A stretch of DNA of 64,000 nucleotides from Chromobacterium alticapitis (GCF_002924365.1 NZ_PQWB01000011.1:62001-126000), one strand, 5' to 3'. Positions 37,504 to 46,814 are shown, counted from the first letter of the stretch. Program-made: numbers and translations. Notes: a model not told the origin generated them from the letters alone.

Positions 37504-38082
37504 TTAAGGCAGGTAGGCGAAGTTGACGTGGGTATGCGCCGGTTTGAGATCGTTGAACAGTTCTTCCAGTTTGGGATCGCCGAAGGCGGTCAGGCGCTCG
37601 CCCGCCAGCGATTGGCCGGCACGAAACTGGTAAGAGCGGGATTTGCTGCCGAATACGGTCACCCACCAGGCCCAGGGGATGTCCTCGCGGCACAGATGCT
37701 GGCCGGCGCGGTTGATTCCGGCGCGGAAAGGTTGAGGCTCTGCGATCTGTATCTTGTAGCCCATGCCGGCGGCCAGCCGGACGAAGTAGGGGATGGACAG
37801 GCCGCCGGTTTCGGCCAGCTTGGCCAGCACCGCTTGCTGGCGCTGCTGGTAGGTGGCGTCCAGCTGCGGCGTCAGGCCGCAGACGCGCTCCCAGTCCGGC
37901 AGCATCCCTTCTGCCTGCCAGGGGGTGACGGCGCCGGCCAGTTGGCGCGCGCTGGTCTGAGCGCGGTCCAGCGCCGCGCCCTCGCTGGCCAGCTCGGCTT
38001 GCAGCCTGGGGCCGTCCGGGCTGTAGCTGACCGGCGGCAGCAGCCGCGCCAGCAGTTCCTGGTAGGGCGGTTGCGGCGTCAT
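37504..38082 (-). CDS. Mu gp48-like baseplate protein (YmfQ/DUF2313)
   Basis: This 192-residue protein matches the YmfQ/DUF2313 family that joins the fibre to the baseplate in Mu-like tails: LARLLPPVSYSPDG near the start and LPDWERVCGL in the middle, ending KPAHTHVNFAYLP. The ATG at 38082 overlaps the stop of the gp47 gene (ATGA), so the long upstream extension of the frame is not used. It is last in the baseplate set, before the fibres. Confidence 0.87.
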   Translation of the reverse strand: MTPQPPYQELLARLLPPVSYSPDGPRLQAELASEGAALDRAQTSARQLAGAVTPWQAEGMLPDWERVCGLTPQLDATYQQRQQAVLAKLAETGGLSIPYFVRLAAGMGYKIQIAEPQPFRAGINRAGQHLCREDIPWAWWVTVFGSKSRSYQFRAGQSLAGERLTAFGDPKLEELFNDLKPAHTHVNFAYLP

Positions 38083-39167
38083 TGCAGCGTCCCCACTGTC
38101 AGTTTGCCCAGCCGCAGCCACTCCACCATCTTGTCGTCGGCCACCGGGGAGACGTTGCCTGCCGGGGCGTTGAGTTGGCGGTCTTGCACGCCGGGCAGGT
38201 CGGATATCAGCGCCTCGATGCGGCTCTTGACCAGGCGCTCGCCCGGAGCGAGGCCGGCGAAGTAGGCTTGCAGCGTTTGCTGCAGCAGCGGCGTGAAGCT
38301 GTCGAGATTGGCGCCGCCCAGGCTGAGGGCGATGTCGATGTCCACCGGGCGCGGCGTCGGCGCCAGCACCAGGCAGCTCTTGGCGGTGACCGGGCGCAGA
38401 TCTTCGATATGGCTCTGCACATTGGCGATGATTTCCTGGGACGGCAAGTCGCCGCCGGCGGTGATCACCACGTCCACGGTGCCCAAGCCGCGGCGCAGCG
38501 GGTAGACGTAGGCGGCGGTGACGCCTTTCACTTCCATCGCCCAGCGGCGGTAGTCGTGCTGGTTGCCGCCGGCCGGCGGCCGGCGGATCAGCTCCAGCAG
38601 CCGCTCCAGCAAGGCCGCGTCGTCTTCCGCGTCCAAGCCGTTGCGCATGCTGAGCAGTTGCGCCTTGGAGTTGACGCCGGACGGCGCCTGCATCAGCTCC
38701 ACCGGCAGGTTGTCAGGCTGGTTGCCGGCGGCGCCGGCCTGGCTGGCGAAGAGGGGCAGCTCGGCCTGCTTGTTGTCGTCCAATCTGACCGAATAAGGGC
38801 TGCCGTCCGGCTTGGAGAGCGGCGTGGCGTATAGTTGCTCGCCCACCCGCAGTTGCAAGCTGCCGGTAATGACAGCGCCGGCGGTGCCGTTGATGCGCAG
38901 CGTGCCGCTGGCCGCGGTGGCCGGCTTGCGGATGATGCCGCGCAGACGGGCGTGCTGTTCCAGATATTCGCTGTCGGCGCTGTCGGGGAAAATCTGGCGA
39001 GCGATCCAGCTTTGGTGCTGGTACAGGCCCTCCACCGCGCCGGCGGTGGCGCTGGCCCGGACATAGTTGTCGCTGTCCGGCGAGACGGCGGCGTCGGCGC
39101 GCAGGTTTTGCAGGTCGCGCAGCAAGGCGTCGCGCAGGCTGGCGAAATCGGGCGTGGACAGGGGCAT
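38079..39167 (-). CDS. Baseplate J/gp47 family protein
   Basis: This 362-residue baseplate wedge protein fits Mu gp47/P2 J: SDSEYLEQHARLRGIIRKPAT near residue 65, the central GGNQHDYRRWAMEVKGVTAAYVYP, and a C-terminal DLPGVQDRQLNAPAGNV. ATG 39167 overlaps the stop of the gp46 gene (ATGA). Together with gp46 and gp48 it forms the baseplate wedge that triggers sheath contraction. Confidence 0.9.
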   Translation of the reverse strand: MPLSTPDFASLRDALLRDLQNLRADAAVSPDSDNYVRASATAGAVEGLYQHQSWIARQIFPDSADSEYLEQHARLRGIIRKPATAASGTLRINGTAGAVITGSLQLRVGEQLYATPLSKPDGSPYSVRLDDNKQAELPLFASQAGAAGNQPDNLPVELMQAPSGVNSKAQLLSMRNGLDAEDDAALLERLLELIRRPPAGGNQHDYRRWAMEVKGVTAAYVYPLRRGLGTVDVVITAGGDLPSQEIIANVQSHIEDLRPVTAKSCLVLAPTPRPVDIDIALSLGGANLDSFTPLLQQTLQAYFAGLAPGERLVKSRIEALISDLPGVQDRQLNAPAGNVSPVADDKMVEWLRLGKLTVGTLQ

Positions 39168-39517
39168 CAGGCTATCCTCACTTGATGTTGGAAATGACGG
39201 AGGTGGCCGCCGGTTTCGGCGACTTCGATATTCAGCAGCAGGCGGCCGGGGGCGGGGCGTTGCGAGGAAGCCTGGACGCGGCTGGCGCGGCCGTCCTGCA
39301 GCAGCGGCTGCAGCGCCTGTTCGGCGTACTGGCAGGCCAGGAGGTCGACACGGCTGCTGTCCTTGCTGCGGGACAGTTCGTGCAGGCGCGAGCCCAGCGT
39401 CGGGTCGGCCCACCAGCCGCCCAGCGGCGTCATCAGCCGCAGGTAGACGGCGTTGGCGAGGGTGTCGGTGGCGGCGCCGGCGTAATCGCCGGTTAATGGG
39501 TCAAGCAGCGGGTCCAT
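39167..39517 (-). CDS. Mu gp46-like baseplate protein
   Basis: This 116-residue protein fits the GP46 family of Mu-like phages (T4 gp25-like role): NAVYLRLMTPLGGWWADPTLGSRLHEL is the conserved core. The C-terminus is basic. It has GGAC near ATG 39517 and is coupled to gp47 by a 4-base overlap. It should be the sheath-anchoring wedge protein. Confidence 0.9.
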   Translation of the reverse strand: MDPLLDPLTGDYAGAATDTLANAVYLRLMTPLGGWWADPTLGSRLHELSRSKDSSRVDLLACQYAEQALQPLLQDGRASRVQASSQRPAPGRLLLNIEVAETGGHLRHFQHQVRIA

Positions 39518-39574
39518 GGCTATTGTCCTGGATGGGGTGGCGGGGCGGCAGCGGACGCGGTTCAGCGATGTGGC

Positions 39575-40216
39575 TTATTTAGGCGGGCTGGTGGGGCCGT
39601 TGGGCGCGTCGTGGGTGTGGGAAGCCAGGCTCTTGCCGCTGGCTTTCACGTCGCCGCTGGCGTTCATCGAGCCGGATAGTTTGATGTCGCCGTTGACGCT
39701 GGCGCCGCCGCCGCCCTGGATGGCCAGGCCGCCGTTGCCGCTGATCTGGCCCTGGGCGACGAACTGCGCGCTGGCGTTCAGCGTGGGGGTGGTGAAGCTG
39801 GCCTGTTCGCTGGCGTTGACCTGCCAGGTCTTGCAATTCAACTGGAAGGCGTCGCATTCCACGGCGATGATCTTGCCGCGTTTGAGCACGATCTTGCTGC
39901 CTTCGTCGCTGTACAGCGCCACTTCTCCCGGTTGCAGGGACTGCAGCCGGTAGCTGCCGTGCTCGGTGGCGATCACCACGCTGTGGCTGGAGCGGCCGCC
40001 CAGCGGCAGCACCATGGCCATGCTGCCTGGCGGCGGATTGGAGGTGTAGCCGTAATGCTGGAACAGCTCGGCGTCTTGCAGCCGCTCTCCGGCCAGCGCG
40101 TCGGCCTGGACGGCCTGCACGCCGCCGTTGCTGTCCACATGGGTCAGCACCGCGCGAAAGCCCTGGCGCACATTGCTGAAGGCGCGGCGTATGCGTTGGT
40201 CTACTTCATGCCACAT
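39575..40216 (-). CDS. Baseplate spike protein (Mu gp45 family)
   Basis: This 213-residue protein is the membrane-piercing spike: an OB-fold N-terminus (LTHVDSNGGVQAVQADALAGE; HYGYTSNPPPGSMAMVLP) and a repetitive beta-helical C-terminus with Gly/Asn/Ser repeats ending in SLASHTHDAPNG, the His-x-His metal-binding tip typical of gpV/gp45 spikes. ATG 40216 has AGGAG upstream and overlaps the gp44 gene by 11 bases. Confidence 0.9.
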   Translation of the reverse strand: MWHEVDQRIRRAFSNVRQGFRAVLTHVDSNGGVQAVQADALAGERLQDAELFQHYGYTSNPPPGSMAMVLPLGGRSSHSVVIATEHGSYRLQSLQPGEVALYSDEGSKIVLKRGKIIAVECDAFQLNCKTWQVNASEQASFTTPTLNASAQFVAQGQISGNGGLAIQGGGGASVNGDIKLSGSMNASGDVKASGKSLASHTHDAPNGPTSPPK

Positions 40217-41273
40217 GTTTGGCTCCTGATTGCTGGCCGGCGCGCATGGCCGGAATCCAGCACTTGTCTTCCTTCAGCGTCAGCCGGGTGATGCTGCCCT
40301 GGCCGCGGCCGCCTTCGAAGGCGCGGGCCATCAGAAAATAGACGCCGTTGATGCCGTGCGGCTCGCTTTCCACCTCGATGCGCTGGCCCGGCGTCCACAG
40401 CTTGCCGCGGCTGTCGCGGTGGCCGGCCACGGTGGCGGCCAGCGTGTAGCCGGCCAGGCGGGCGTCGGCCAGCATCTTGTCGGCGCGGGCGGCCAGCTCG
40501 GCCTGGCTGGCGGCGTCCGGCTCCACCTGGATCAGCGGCTTGTGATAGCAGACGTCGGAATCGAACACTTGGTAGCGCATGGCGTGGCGGCCGGCGGTTT
40601 GCGCCTGGCCATGGCCCTGGCCCAGCAAGGTCAGCTCGGAATGGCGTTGCGCATGGGAGCGGGTTTCCGCCAGGCTGAGCACATTGTTGCCCTTGCCGTC
40701 GCGGCGCAGGATCAGCCGCGCGCTGGCCGGCCGGCTGTAGTCCGGGCCGCCCACCACCAGGGTGCCGTCCGGGTCGAACCAGGCGGCCAGGCCGTTGGCC
40801 TGGGCGGCGCGGGTGAGCACGTCCCAGGCGCTGTTGCCGGGATCGACGTTGATCTTCTCGATCTGCCCCTTGGCCTTGGCGTCGACGCGGATCTGGCTGA
40901 TGCCCAGCGGCCGCACCACATTGTCCAGCACGTCCTGCAGCGTCATGCCCTTGCCGGTGAACAGCGGCGCGCTGCAATCGAGCAGCATGCCGGCCAGGTC
41001 GCGGCCGGATAGCGCCAGCTGGTGGCTGCCGGCCGCCACGCTGTGGCTGATGTCGTCGATGCGGCCCAGCAGCACGGTTTCGTCGCCCACCAGCACTTTG
41101 ACCATCGCGCCGGGCTCGACATCGGCCGGGAATACGCCGCCGGGCAGGCCAAGCGACACTTGCCAGGCGTCGGCGGCCGCGGTCAGGTCGGAGTCGATGG
41201 CGTAGTGCGTCCAGTCGCCATGCTGGCGGCCATTGATCTGCAAGCTGACGGCTTGCTTAGTTGGCGTAGCCAT
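40206..41273 (-). CDS. Baseplate hub protein (Mu gp44 family)
   Basis: This 355-residue protein fits the Mu gp44/P2 D hub: ISHSVAAGSHQLALSGRDLAGMLLDCSAP (about 75-103), RPLGISQIRVDAKAKG, and an end RPLTLKED-like ITRLTLKEDKCW. It forms the trimeric hub between tube and spike. ATG 41273 lies inside the end of the gp43 gene (17-base overlap), so translation is coupled. No strong ribosome site precedes it. Confidence 0.88.
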   Translation of the reverse strand: MATPTKQAVSLQINGRQHGDWTHYAIDSDLTAAADAWQVSLGLPGGVFPADVEPGAMVKVLVGDETVLLGRIDDISHSVAAGSHQLALSGRDLAGMLLDCSAPLFTGKGMTLQDVLDNVVRPLGISQIRVDAKAKGQIEKINVDPGNSAWDVLTRAAQANGLAAWFDPDGTLVVGGPDYSRPASARLILRRDGKGNNVLSLAETRSHAQRHSELTLLGQGHGQAQTAGRHAMRYQVFDSDVCYHKPLIQVEPDAASQAELAARADKMLADARLAGYTLAATVAGHRDSRGKLWTPGQRIEVESEPHGINGVYFLMARAFEGGRGQGSITRLTLKEDKCWIPAMRAGQQSGAKHVA

Positions 41274-42564
41274 AAACCAGGGTTCCCGGAGTCAGATGAT
41301 TGGGTTGGGAGAGCTGCGGATTGAGCCGCAACAGCTCGGCGGCGCGCTCGCTGTCGCCGTACCACAGGTGTGCCAGCTGGCGCAGATTGCAGGCAGCCTC
41401 CACTTTGCGTTTCAGCAGCGGCGGTTTGGCGGCGATCAGCGCGGCCGCGCCCTGCTGCACCTGCAGGCCCAGTTCGCGCAGGCCGTCCACCACCGGGTAG
41501 GCGTCCTCGGCCGGCAGCGCGGCGCGCCACTGGTCCATGGTGGTTTGCAGCGAGGCGCGCACGTCGCCGGCGATCTGTTCCAGCGCCGGCGGCGTCAGCG
41601 TCGGCTTGGCGGATTCGCTGGCGAAGATGCCGGCGGCGGCGGAGGCGAGCTTGGTGGATACGTTCAACTGCAACAGCGCGTCGATGCGGCGCTGGTCGTC
41701 GCTCCACACCGATAGGGTGGCGCTGGCGGATATCGGCGCGATGCCCTGGCGCGCCGCGTCCGGCAGGCCTTCCAGCCGACGGCGCAGCGCCTTCCAGTCG
41801 GCCAGCGTGGCAGATGACATCTCGGCCGCGGTCTTCAGCGCCGGCAGCGGGCCGGTGTCCAGTTTCAGATCGAAGCGCCAGTCTGCGGCCGCGTCCACCA
41901 GCTGCTTGGCCTGGGCGACGAAGGCCTGGGGGTAGGCGAGCAGGTCGGTGACCTGGGCCACCGCCTGATTGGCCATGGCGGCCAGCTGGCCTACAGTGGC
42001 GGTCAGTTGCTGGCGCAGCGCGGCGACGCGGCCCAGCGCGCCCTTGGCCGCGGCCACCAGGCCCTGCGCCTTGGAAAAGGCCTCGCCGGCCATCTGCCGC
42101 AGCTTGTCCACCTGGGAGGAAATGGCGTCCACCTGCGGCAGTTTTTTCTTGGCTGCGAAAAAGGGATTGCCCGGCGTGGCCTCCACCCAGTTGATTTCCA
42201 CGGTGCAGGAGTCCGGCGCGTCGGCCTCGTGGCTGATCTGGTAATCGAGCACCTGGGCTTGCGGCATGCTGCCGAACACCGGGTGGATCAGCTCGCCGGG
42301 GCCGGCGGCGTCCAGCGCGGCGGTGAATTCGCGCAGCCGGCGCTGGTAGCCCTTGCCCCAGAACATGGCCGATAGCGACACCTTGCGCGCCTTGCGCCCC
42401 AGGTCCTCCACATCGGCCCCGTCTTTATAGGGGTACTCGTGCATCGCCTGGTCGCGCTGCGCGCTGTCCACGCTTTTCAGGCAGTCGAAGCGCACGCCGC
42501 GGAAGCTGGCGTCCACCAGGGCGCCGGACGAGGCGAGGCCGGCGAATGCATTGAAGCTGAGCAT
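41257..42564 (-). CDS. DNA circularisation N-terminal domain protein (Mu gp43)
   Basis: This 435-residue protein has the conserved N-terminal domain of Mu gp43 (ASFRGVRFDCLKSVDSAQRDQAMHEYPYKDGADVEDLGRKAR) and an Ala-rich helical remainder ending LLRLNPQLSQPNHLTPGTLVYGYAN, a LysM-like stretch. Despite its name it is a tail-completion/baseplate protein in Mu. Start: ATG 42564 with GGAGG just before it; the overlapping TTG one codon upstream is unlikely. It is coupled to gp44. Confidence 0.88.
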   Translation of the reverse strand: MLSFNAFAGLASSGALVDASFRGVRFDCLKSVDSAQRDQAMHEYPYKDGADVEDLGRKARKVSLSAMFWGKGYQRRLREFTAALDAAGPGELIHPVFGSMPQAQVLDYQISHEADAPDSCTVEINWVEATPGNPFFAAKKKLPQVDAISSQVDKLRQMAGEAFSKAQGLVAAAKGALGRVAALRQQLTATVGQLAAMANQAVAQVTDLLAYPQAFVAQAKQLVDAAADWRFDLKLDTGPLPALKTAAEMSSATLADWKALRRRLEGLPDAARQGIAPISASATLSVWSDDQRRIDALLQLNVSTKLASAAAGIFASESAKPTLTPPALEQIAGDVRASLQTTMDQWRAALPAEDAYPVVDGLRELGLQVQQGAAALIAAKPPLLKRKVEAACNLRQLAHLWYGDSERAAELLRLNPQLSQPNHLTPGTLVYGYAN

Positions 42565-44816
42565 CAATTCCTCCTTTGTTGCTTGCTGTTGGCGGCGTTG
42601 ACGGCGGCGACGATGTTGCCGTTTTGGACGTCGACGACTACGCGTATCGGTTGGGCCAGCTGCGCCAGCGCGGCGCTGAGTTGGGCTATCAGGGCGGACA
42701 GCTGCGACTCGGCCGCATTGCCGGCAGCGGGCGCGGCTTGGCCGGTCGACGCGGGTTTCTTGGGCGCCGCAGCCGGTTTGAGCGTGGGCTTGGGCTGATT
42801 GGCGGAGGCTGCTGGTTTGGGGAGCGGCTTGGCCACGACGGGGGTTGGCGTTTTCGCAGCCGGGGCGGCCGGCGTTGGCGCGGCCTGTTCGGGATGGGCC
42901 GCGCCGCTAACGGCGACTTTGCCAGCTTTAAAGCCTTCCACCTTCTGCATGCCGTCCATCAGGGCATCGAACTCCGGCGGATTCAGGTCCTTGATCTTCT
43001 TGCCGTGCAGGTCCAGGCCGCGGCTGGCCGCCAGCTTGTAAATGCCTTCGGCGTACTTGGCGTGATTGGCCTTGCCCGAGTAATCCGATACCGCGTATTT
43101 GGGCAGCATCGCTTCTATGGTTTTTTCGCCGTGTTGCTTGGTCAATAACTGCGCCTTGGCTGCGCGCCCCGCTTTCTCGTCGGCGAAGATGGCATTGCCC
43201 CACTGGTCCAGATCGACTACGCCTTGATAGCGTTTTTGCGCGTCGGCCAGCGCGCGCGTTTTGCTGCGCTTGCTGTGGTCAGTCTTGTCATGGCTGCCGG
43301 CATAGCCGAACTTCAGGTTGCCCGGATTGTTGTTGCGCCAGGCTACGGTGCCGCCGCTGCGCGTTTGCATTGTGCCGTCGGCCATCTGATAGATGCGGGT
43401 CGTGCCTTCGGTCTTCAGCAGCTTTTGCACCTTGTCGGGAGCCGTGTTTTGGCCGACCGGCGTTTGGTGCGCGCCAGGCTTAGACATTGCAGGTTTCGGC
43501 GCAGCTGGCTTAGGCGGGGTGGCTTCGGCCTGGGCTTGAGCCGGAGAGGCGGGAGAGGACTTTAGGTACTCCGCCTTGGGCCGCAGGAATTTCTGCGGCT
43601 TGCCCCAATAGCCCGAACCCAACTTGGCGCTCGACGCGCCCTTGGTCGACTGGGCGCCGAAGAAATTACCCTTGCCGGACTTGGCGTCGTAGTTCTCGAC
43701 GATGCCGGTATGGTTCTTGCCGCCCCGCCACAGCGCGATATCGCCCGGCTTGACGTCTTTCGGGTCGACCTCCTCGTAGTATTTGGAGTGGGCCATGTCG
43801 GCCGTGGTCTGGTACGGAATGGCGTAGCCCGCGCCCTTTACCGCCTGGTTGACCAAGTGGGAACAGTCGATGCGCTTGACGCCTTTGGCGTCTTTCTCGC
43901 CGTTGCCGCCGAGTTTGTATTGGTAGCCGTCGAATCTTCCCCTTTGATTCAAGATCGCTTGTCCGTCCGGAGCCGGGCCTGAGGCCTCAGGCGGGGAGGT
44001 GCGTTTGGCCATGGCGGCGCTGGCATGCGGTTGGCTCGCCTGGAGGGCGGGTGCGGGAGGATGCGCCGCGCCAGTGCCGGCGCCATTCTGCGTCTTGGCG
44101 GGAGGGGCTGCCTGTGGGGCCGGCGCGGCGGCCTGGCCGCCTTGCATGGCTTGTGCCACTTGTGGCGCCAAGCTGTTGATGGCTTTTTGTGCTCGTTGCG
44201 CGTACTCGGCGGTGGAGGTGCCATTTCCGTCGCGCGTTTCTTTATGCTGCTTGAACAGCGCGCTGGCGCCGCCCACGCCTTTCAAATGCGCAGCGCCGGC
44301 GAATGCCGCGATTCTTTCCGCGGAGTCATCGGGTTTGATCGCTTTCGAGCGGATGCCTTGCTGGATTTGCTTATTGGTGTACTCGACGAATTTGGCGTCT
44401 TGCAGCGCTTTATCGCCAAGATAGTGTTTAAGGCCGCCTGAGATTTTCCAATTGGATTCGTCTTCCAGGAATTTGGCGTGCAAGCCGGTATTCTTCGCAT
44501 ACCACTGCTTGCGCCAATCTTTGCCGTATTCCTTCTTGGCGGCGGCGATGGCGGCATTATATTTTTCGCGATCGACCAGACCGGTTTCCACCAGGGCTTC
44601 CGCGCCAAACTGGTATTGGCCGTAGTAACCCTGTTTATTGTCGCTATCAACCTTGCCGGCGCTTTCCTTCTGCATGACAGCAGATGCGTAAGCGCGGGTT
44701 TGGGCGTCGGTTAACCCAGTGATTCTGTCCTTTCCCTGGAAGGACAAGGCGTGTTGGACGAGATCGAATCCCGCATTCGCTTTGCCGTGTCGTGCCGGGT
44801 GGGTCTTCTGTGTCAT
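42564..44816 (-). CDS. Multidomain peptidoglycan hydrolase in the tape-measure position
   Basis: This 750-residue protein sits where Mu-like tails encode the tape measure (gp42). Domains: an N-terminal transglycosylase-like region (about 20-215; KESAGKVDSDNKQGYYGQYQFG, E51 candidate); an Ala/Pro linker (225-285); an NlpC/P60 or CHAP-like cysteine peptidase (290-415; RIDCSHLV with C318, KNHTGIV with H369); a second Pro/Ala linker; a third enzyme-like domain (480-635; WRNNNPGNLKFG, then FADEKAGRAAK); a third linker; and a C-terminus LAQPIRVVVDVQNGNIVAAV, then NAANSKQQRR, which resembles tape-measure ends. No membrane segments. It may set tail length and breach the cell wall on contraction. Start ATG 44816 has a weak site. 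Confidence 0.75.
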   Translation of the reverse strand: MTQKTHPARHGKANAGFDLVQHALSFQGKDRITGLTDAQTRAYASAVMQKESAGKVDSDNKQGYYGQYQFGAEALVETGLVDREKYNAAIAAAKKEYGKDWRKQWYAKNTGLHAKFLEDESNWKISGGLKHYLGDKALQDAKFVEYTNKQIQQGIRSKAIKPDDSAERIAAFAGAAHLKGVGGASALFKQHKETRDGNGTSTAEYAQRAQKAINSLAPQVAQAMQGGQAAAPAPQAAPPAKTQNGAGTGAAHPPAPALQASQPHASAAMAKRTSPPEASGPAPDGQAILNQRGRFDGYQYKLGGNGEKDAKGVKRIDCSHLVNQAVKGAGYAIPYQTTADMAHSKYYEEVDPKDVKPGDIALWRGGKNHTGIVENYDAKSGKGNFFGAQSTKGASSAKLGSGYWGKPQKFLRPKAEYLKSSPASPAQAQAEATPPKPAAPKPAMSKPGAHQTPVGQNTAPDKVQKLLKTEGTTRIYQMADGTMQTRSGGTVAWRNNNPGNLKFGYAGSHDKTDHSKRSKTRALADAQKRYQGVVDLDQWGNAIFADEKAGRAAKAQLLTKQHGEKTIEAMLPKYAVSDYSGKANHAKYAEGIYKLAASRGLDLHGKKIKDLNPPEFDALMDGMQKVEGFKAGKVAVSGAAHPEQAAPTPAAPAAKTPTPVVAKPLPKPAASANQPKPTLKPAAAPKKPASTGQAAPAAGNAAESQLSALIAQLSAALAQLAQPIRVVVDVQNGNIVAAVNAANSKQQRRN

Positions 44817-44884
44817 CGCAGCTTGCCTGTTGGTGCGCGCCGCCCGCTAAGTCGCAGGCGGCGCGGGTTAACGACTTAGAGGGA

Positions 44885-45259
44885 TCACTCCGTGACCTTC
44901 CGCAACGACATCAGCTTGATATCGCGGCGCGCTTCGTTTTCCACGCCGTACTTCTCGCCGACCTCCAGCGTGAAGCAGTCCAGGTAGCTGGTGCGCTTGC
45001 CGCCCGGGGCCAGCGGGAATTCGGTCAGCTTGGCGCCTTCGATCGCTTCCCAGTCCAGGTCGCCGGTCAGCGGGATGGACACGGTGACGGCCAGGTCGTA
45101 TTCGGTGATGCCGCGGGCGAAGCCCTTGGCGCGGCCGGTGGAGTTCATCGTTTTTACCAGTTTGCGGCCGGTGCGGCTGCCGACGTTGAGGTCGATGACG
45201 TCGATTTCCTGGCCGTTCACTTCCAGGACGATGGAGCCTGCGTATTCTTTCAAAGCCAT
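44885..45259 (-). CDS. Tail tube protein (Mu gpM/gp40 family)
   Basis: This 124-residue protein fits the tail tube family: SIVLEVNGQEIDVIDLNVGSRTGRKLVKTMN and a central TEYDLAVTVSIPLTGDLDW. It forms the inner tube driven through the envelope on contraction. ATG 45259 follows AAAAGGAAAG. It lies 121 bases after the sheath gene; a hairpin GGCCAGGC / GCCTGGCC in that gap (45290-45309) may affect relative tube and sheath expression. No chaperone gene follows it. Confidence 0.9.
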   Translation of the reverse strand: MALKEYAGSIVLEVNGQEIDVIDLNVGSRTGRKLVKTMNSTGRAKGFARGITEYDLAVTVSIPLTGDLDWEAIEGAKLTEFPLAPGGKRTSYLDCFTLEVGEKYGVENEARRDIKLMSLRKVTE

Positions 45260-45380
45260 GAGACTTTCCTTTTCGATTCGGGATGGGCTGGCCAGGCGGA
45301 GGCCTGGCCGGCGGGGAGCGCGCGGATGGGAGAGGGAGGAGCGAGGCGGCCGTCAACGCAGGCTGCTTCGCCGCGCCGGT

Positions 45381-46814
45381 TTACAGCAGCAGGTCGATGC
45401 GGCCGGCGAACACGTGCAGGCCGTTGACCACGTCCACCGGGATTTTGGCGTCCAGGCGGTTGGCGTCTTGCAGGTCGCGTTCCACGATCAGGCCGGCCTT
45501 GTTGGCTTCCACCTGTTCGATGATTTCCAGCTCTTCCAGCTTGTACAGCACGTCCAGCAGCTCGGAGCGGACCTTGGACGGGGTGCGGTCGGACAGCTTT
45601 TCGCGCGGGAAGCGCAGGGCGATGCGCTCGCGGCAGGACTTGCGCACGTAGTCCAGGGTGCGGATGGTGGTGATGTCCAGCAGCGAGACGTCGTCCACGC
45701 CTTGCGCGTCCTTGGTGTAGGTGCTGATGGCGCGGACGATCTGCACGCGGTTGCCGGCGGCCACTTCCAGCGGGGTGACGCCGTTGTACAGCGCGTTTTC
45801 CTGCTCGGTGCGGGTGGTGCGGGAGGCCAGGTCCGCCACGTCGAGGCCCGGCACTTCCAGCGTGTTCAGCGGGCGGGCCGGATCTTCCTCGCTGGCGATC
45901 ACGGCGGCGTAGGCGGCGGCGATGTCGGCCGGCAGCTTGGCGGAGCCGCGGTACCAGGCGGCGGTGATGCGGCCGCTGTCCAGCTTGGCGGAGAGGGCGG
46001 CGGCGTCGGCCAGCGCGCCGGTGCTGGCGATCACGCCGATGGCGCCGCGCTGCTCCAGCGGGCCGGACACGAAGTCCAAGTGGGTGCGCAGCGCGGTCAG
46101 CGCGGCGTCGCCGACCAGCGGGCTGACGATGATCTGGTGGCCGCCGCTGGCCACGGCTGCCAGGGCCGGGGCGATGTCCGGATCGCCGGCGCCGCCCTTC
46201 AGTTGAAATGCTTGGACCGGAGTTACGCCCACGCCGGCGATCTGCTCTTGCGCTTTCACCGTGATGGCGTTGCCAATGCTGCCCTTGTGCCGCGCGGTGA
46301 AGGTCAGCACTTCCTTGGCGGCGGAGGCGGCGATCGGCAGGTCGCTCAGCTTGGCGATGGCGGCCTGGGCGCTGGCGGCGATCTTGGACGCGTCATCGCC
46401 GGCGGCGACGGCGACATCGACGCGGACGGCGCCGATGAACAGACTCAGCACGCCGGCTGCGGCGGCGGGACCACTGAAGGTGACAGAGCCGGAAGCGGCG
46501 GTGCCGGCGGCCGCGTCATCGACGCCGATCACGGTCAGTTGCAGGTAGGGGTTGGCGTTGATGGCGGCGCGCGCCATCAGGTGGGCGTTGGAGCCGCGGC
46601 CGAAGGCCTGGGCGGCCTGCTCGTCGCTGAATACGTCCAGCGCGGCCAGCGCCGGTTGGGCGGCGGTGTCGGTCAGGCGTTGGCCAATCACCAGCACGCG
46701 CTGCGGATTGCCCGGCAGCGTGCGCACCGCCAGTTTGGTGTTGAACTCGAAGTATTTGCCCGGCTTGCGGATCGAGGCCGGAATCTGGTCGAAGCTGATG
46801 TTGGGGCTGGCCAT
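45381..46814 (-). CDS. Tail sheath protein (Mu gpL family, contractile)
   Basis: This 477-residue protein is the contractile sheath: SPNISFDQIPASIRKPGKYFEFN at the start, GNPQRVLVIGQRL (Mu gpL N-terminal), and a conserved C-terminal domain from about 340 (TTIRTLDYVRKSCRERIALRFPREKLSDRTP). ATG 46814 lies behind AGGAGC; the upstream frame is a shadow of gp37. It shows the particle is contractile, so the cluster is R-type rather than siphovirus-like. Confidence 0.94.
   Translation of the reverse strand: MASPNISFDQIPASIRKPGKYFEFNTKLAVRTLPGNPQRVLVIGQRLTDTAAQPALAALDVFSDEQAAQAFGRGSNAHLMARAAINANPYLQLTVIGVDDAAAGTAASGSVTFSGPAAAAGVLSLFIGAVRVDVAVAAGDDASKIAASAQAAIAKLSDLPIAASAAKEVLTFTARHKGSIGNAITVKAQEQIAGVGVTPVQAFQLKGGAGDPDIAPALAAVASGGHQIIVSPLVGDAALTALRTHLDFVSGPLEQRGAIGVIASTGALADAAALSAKLDSGRITAAWYRGSAKLPADIAAAYAAVIASEEDPARPLNTLEVPGLDVADLASRTTRTEQENALYNGVTPLEVAAGNRVQIVRAISTYTKDAQGVDDVSLLDITTIRTLDYVRKSCRERIALRFPREKLSDRTPSKVRSELLDVLYKLEELEIIEQVEANKAGLIVERDLQDANRLDAKIPVDVVNGLHVFAGRIDLLL

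Noticed and set aside
37504-46814. Type VI secretion or extracellular contractile injection system
   Set aside because: No TssM/TssL, ClpV or AAA+ ATPase genes; gene order and families are those of Mu tails, with phage fibres and a lysis cassette.
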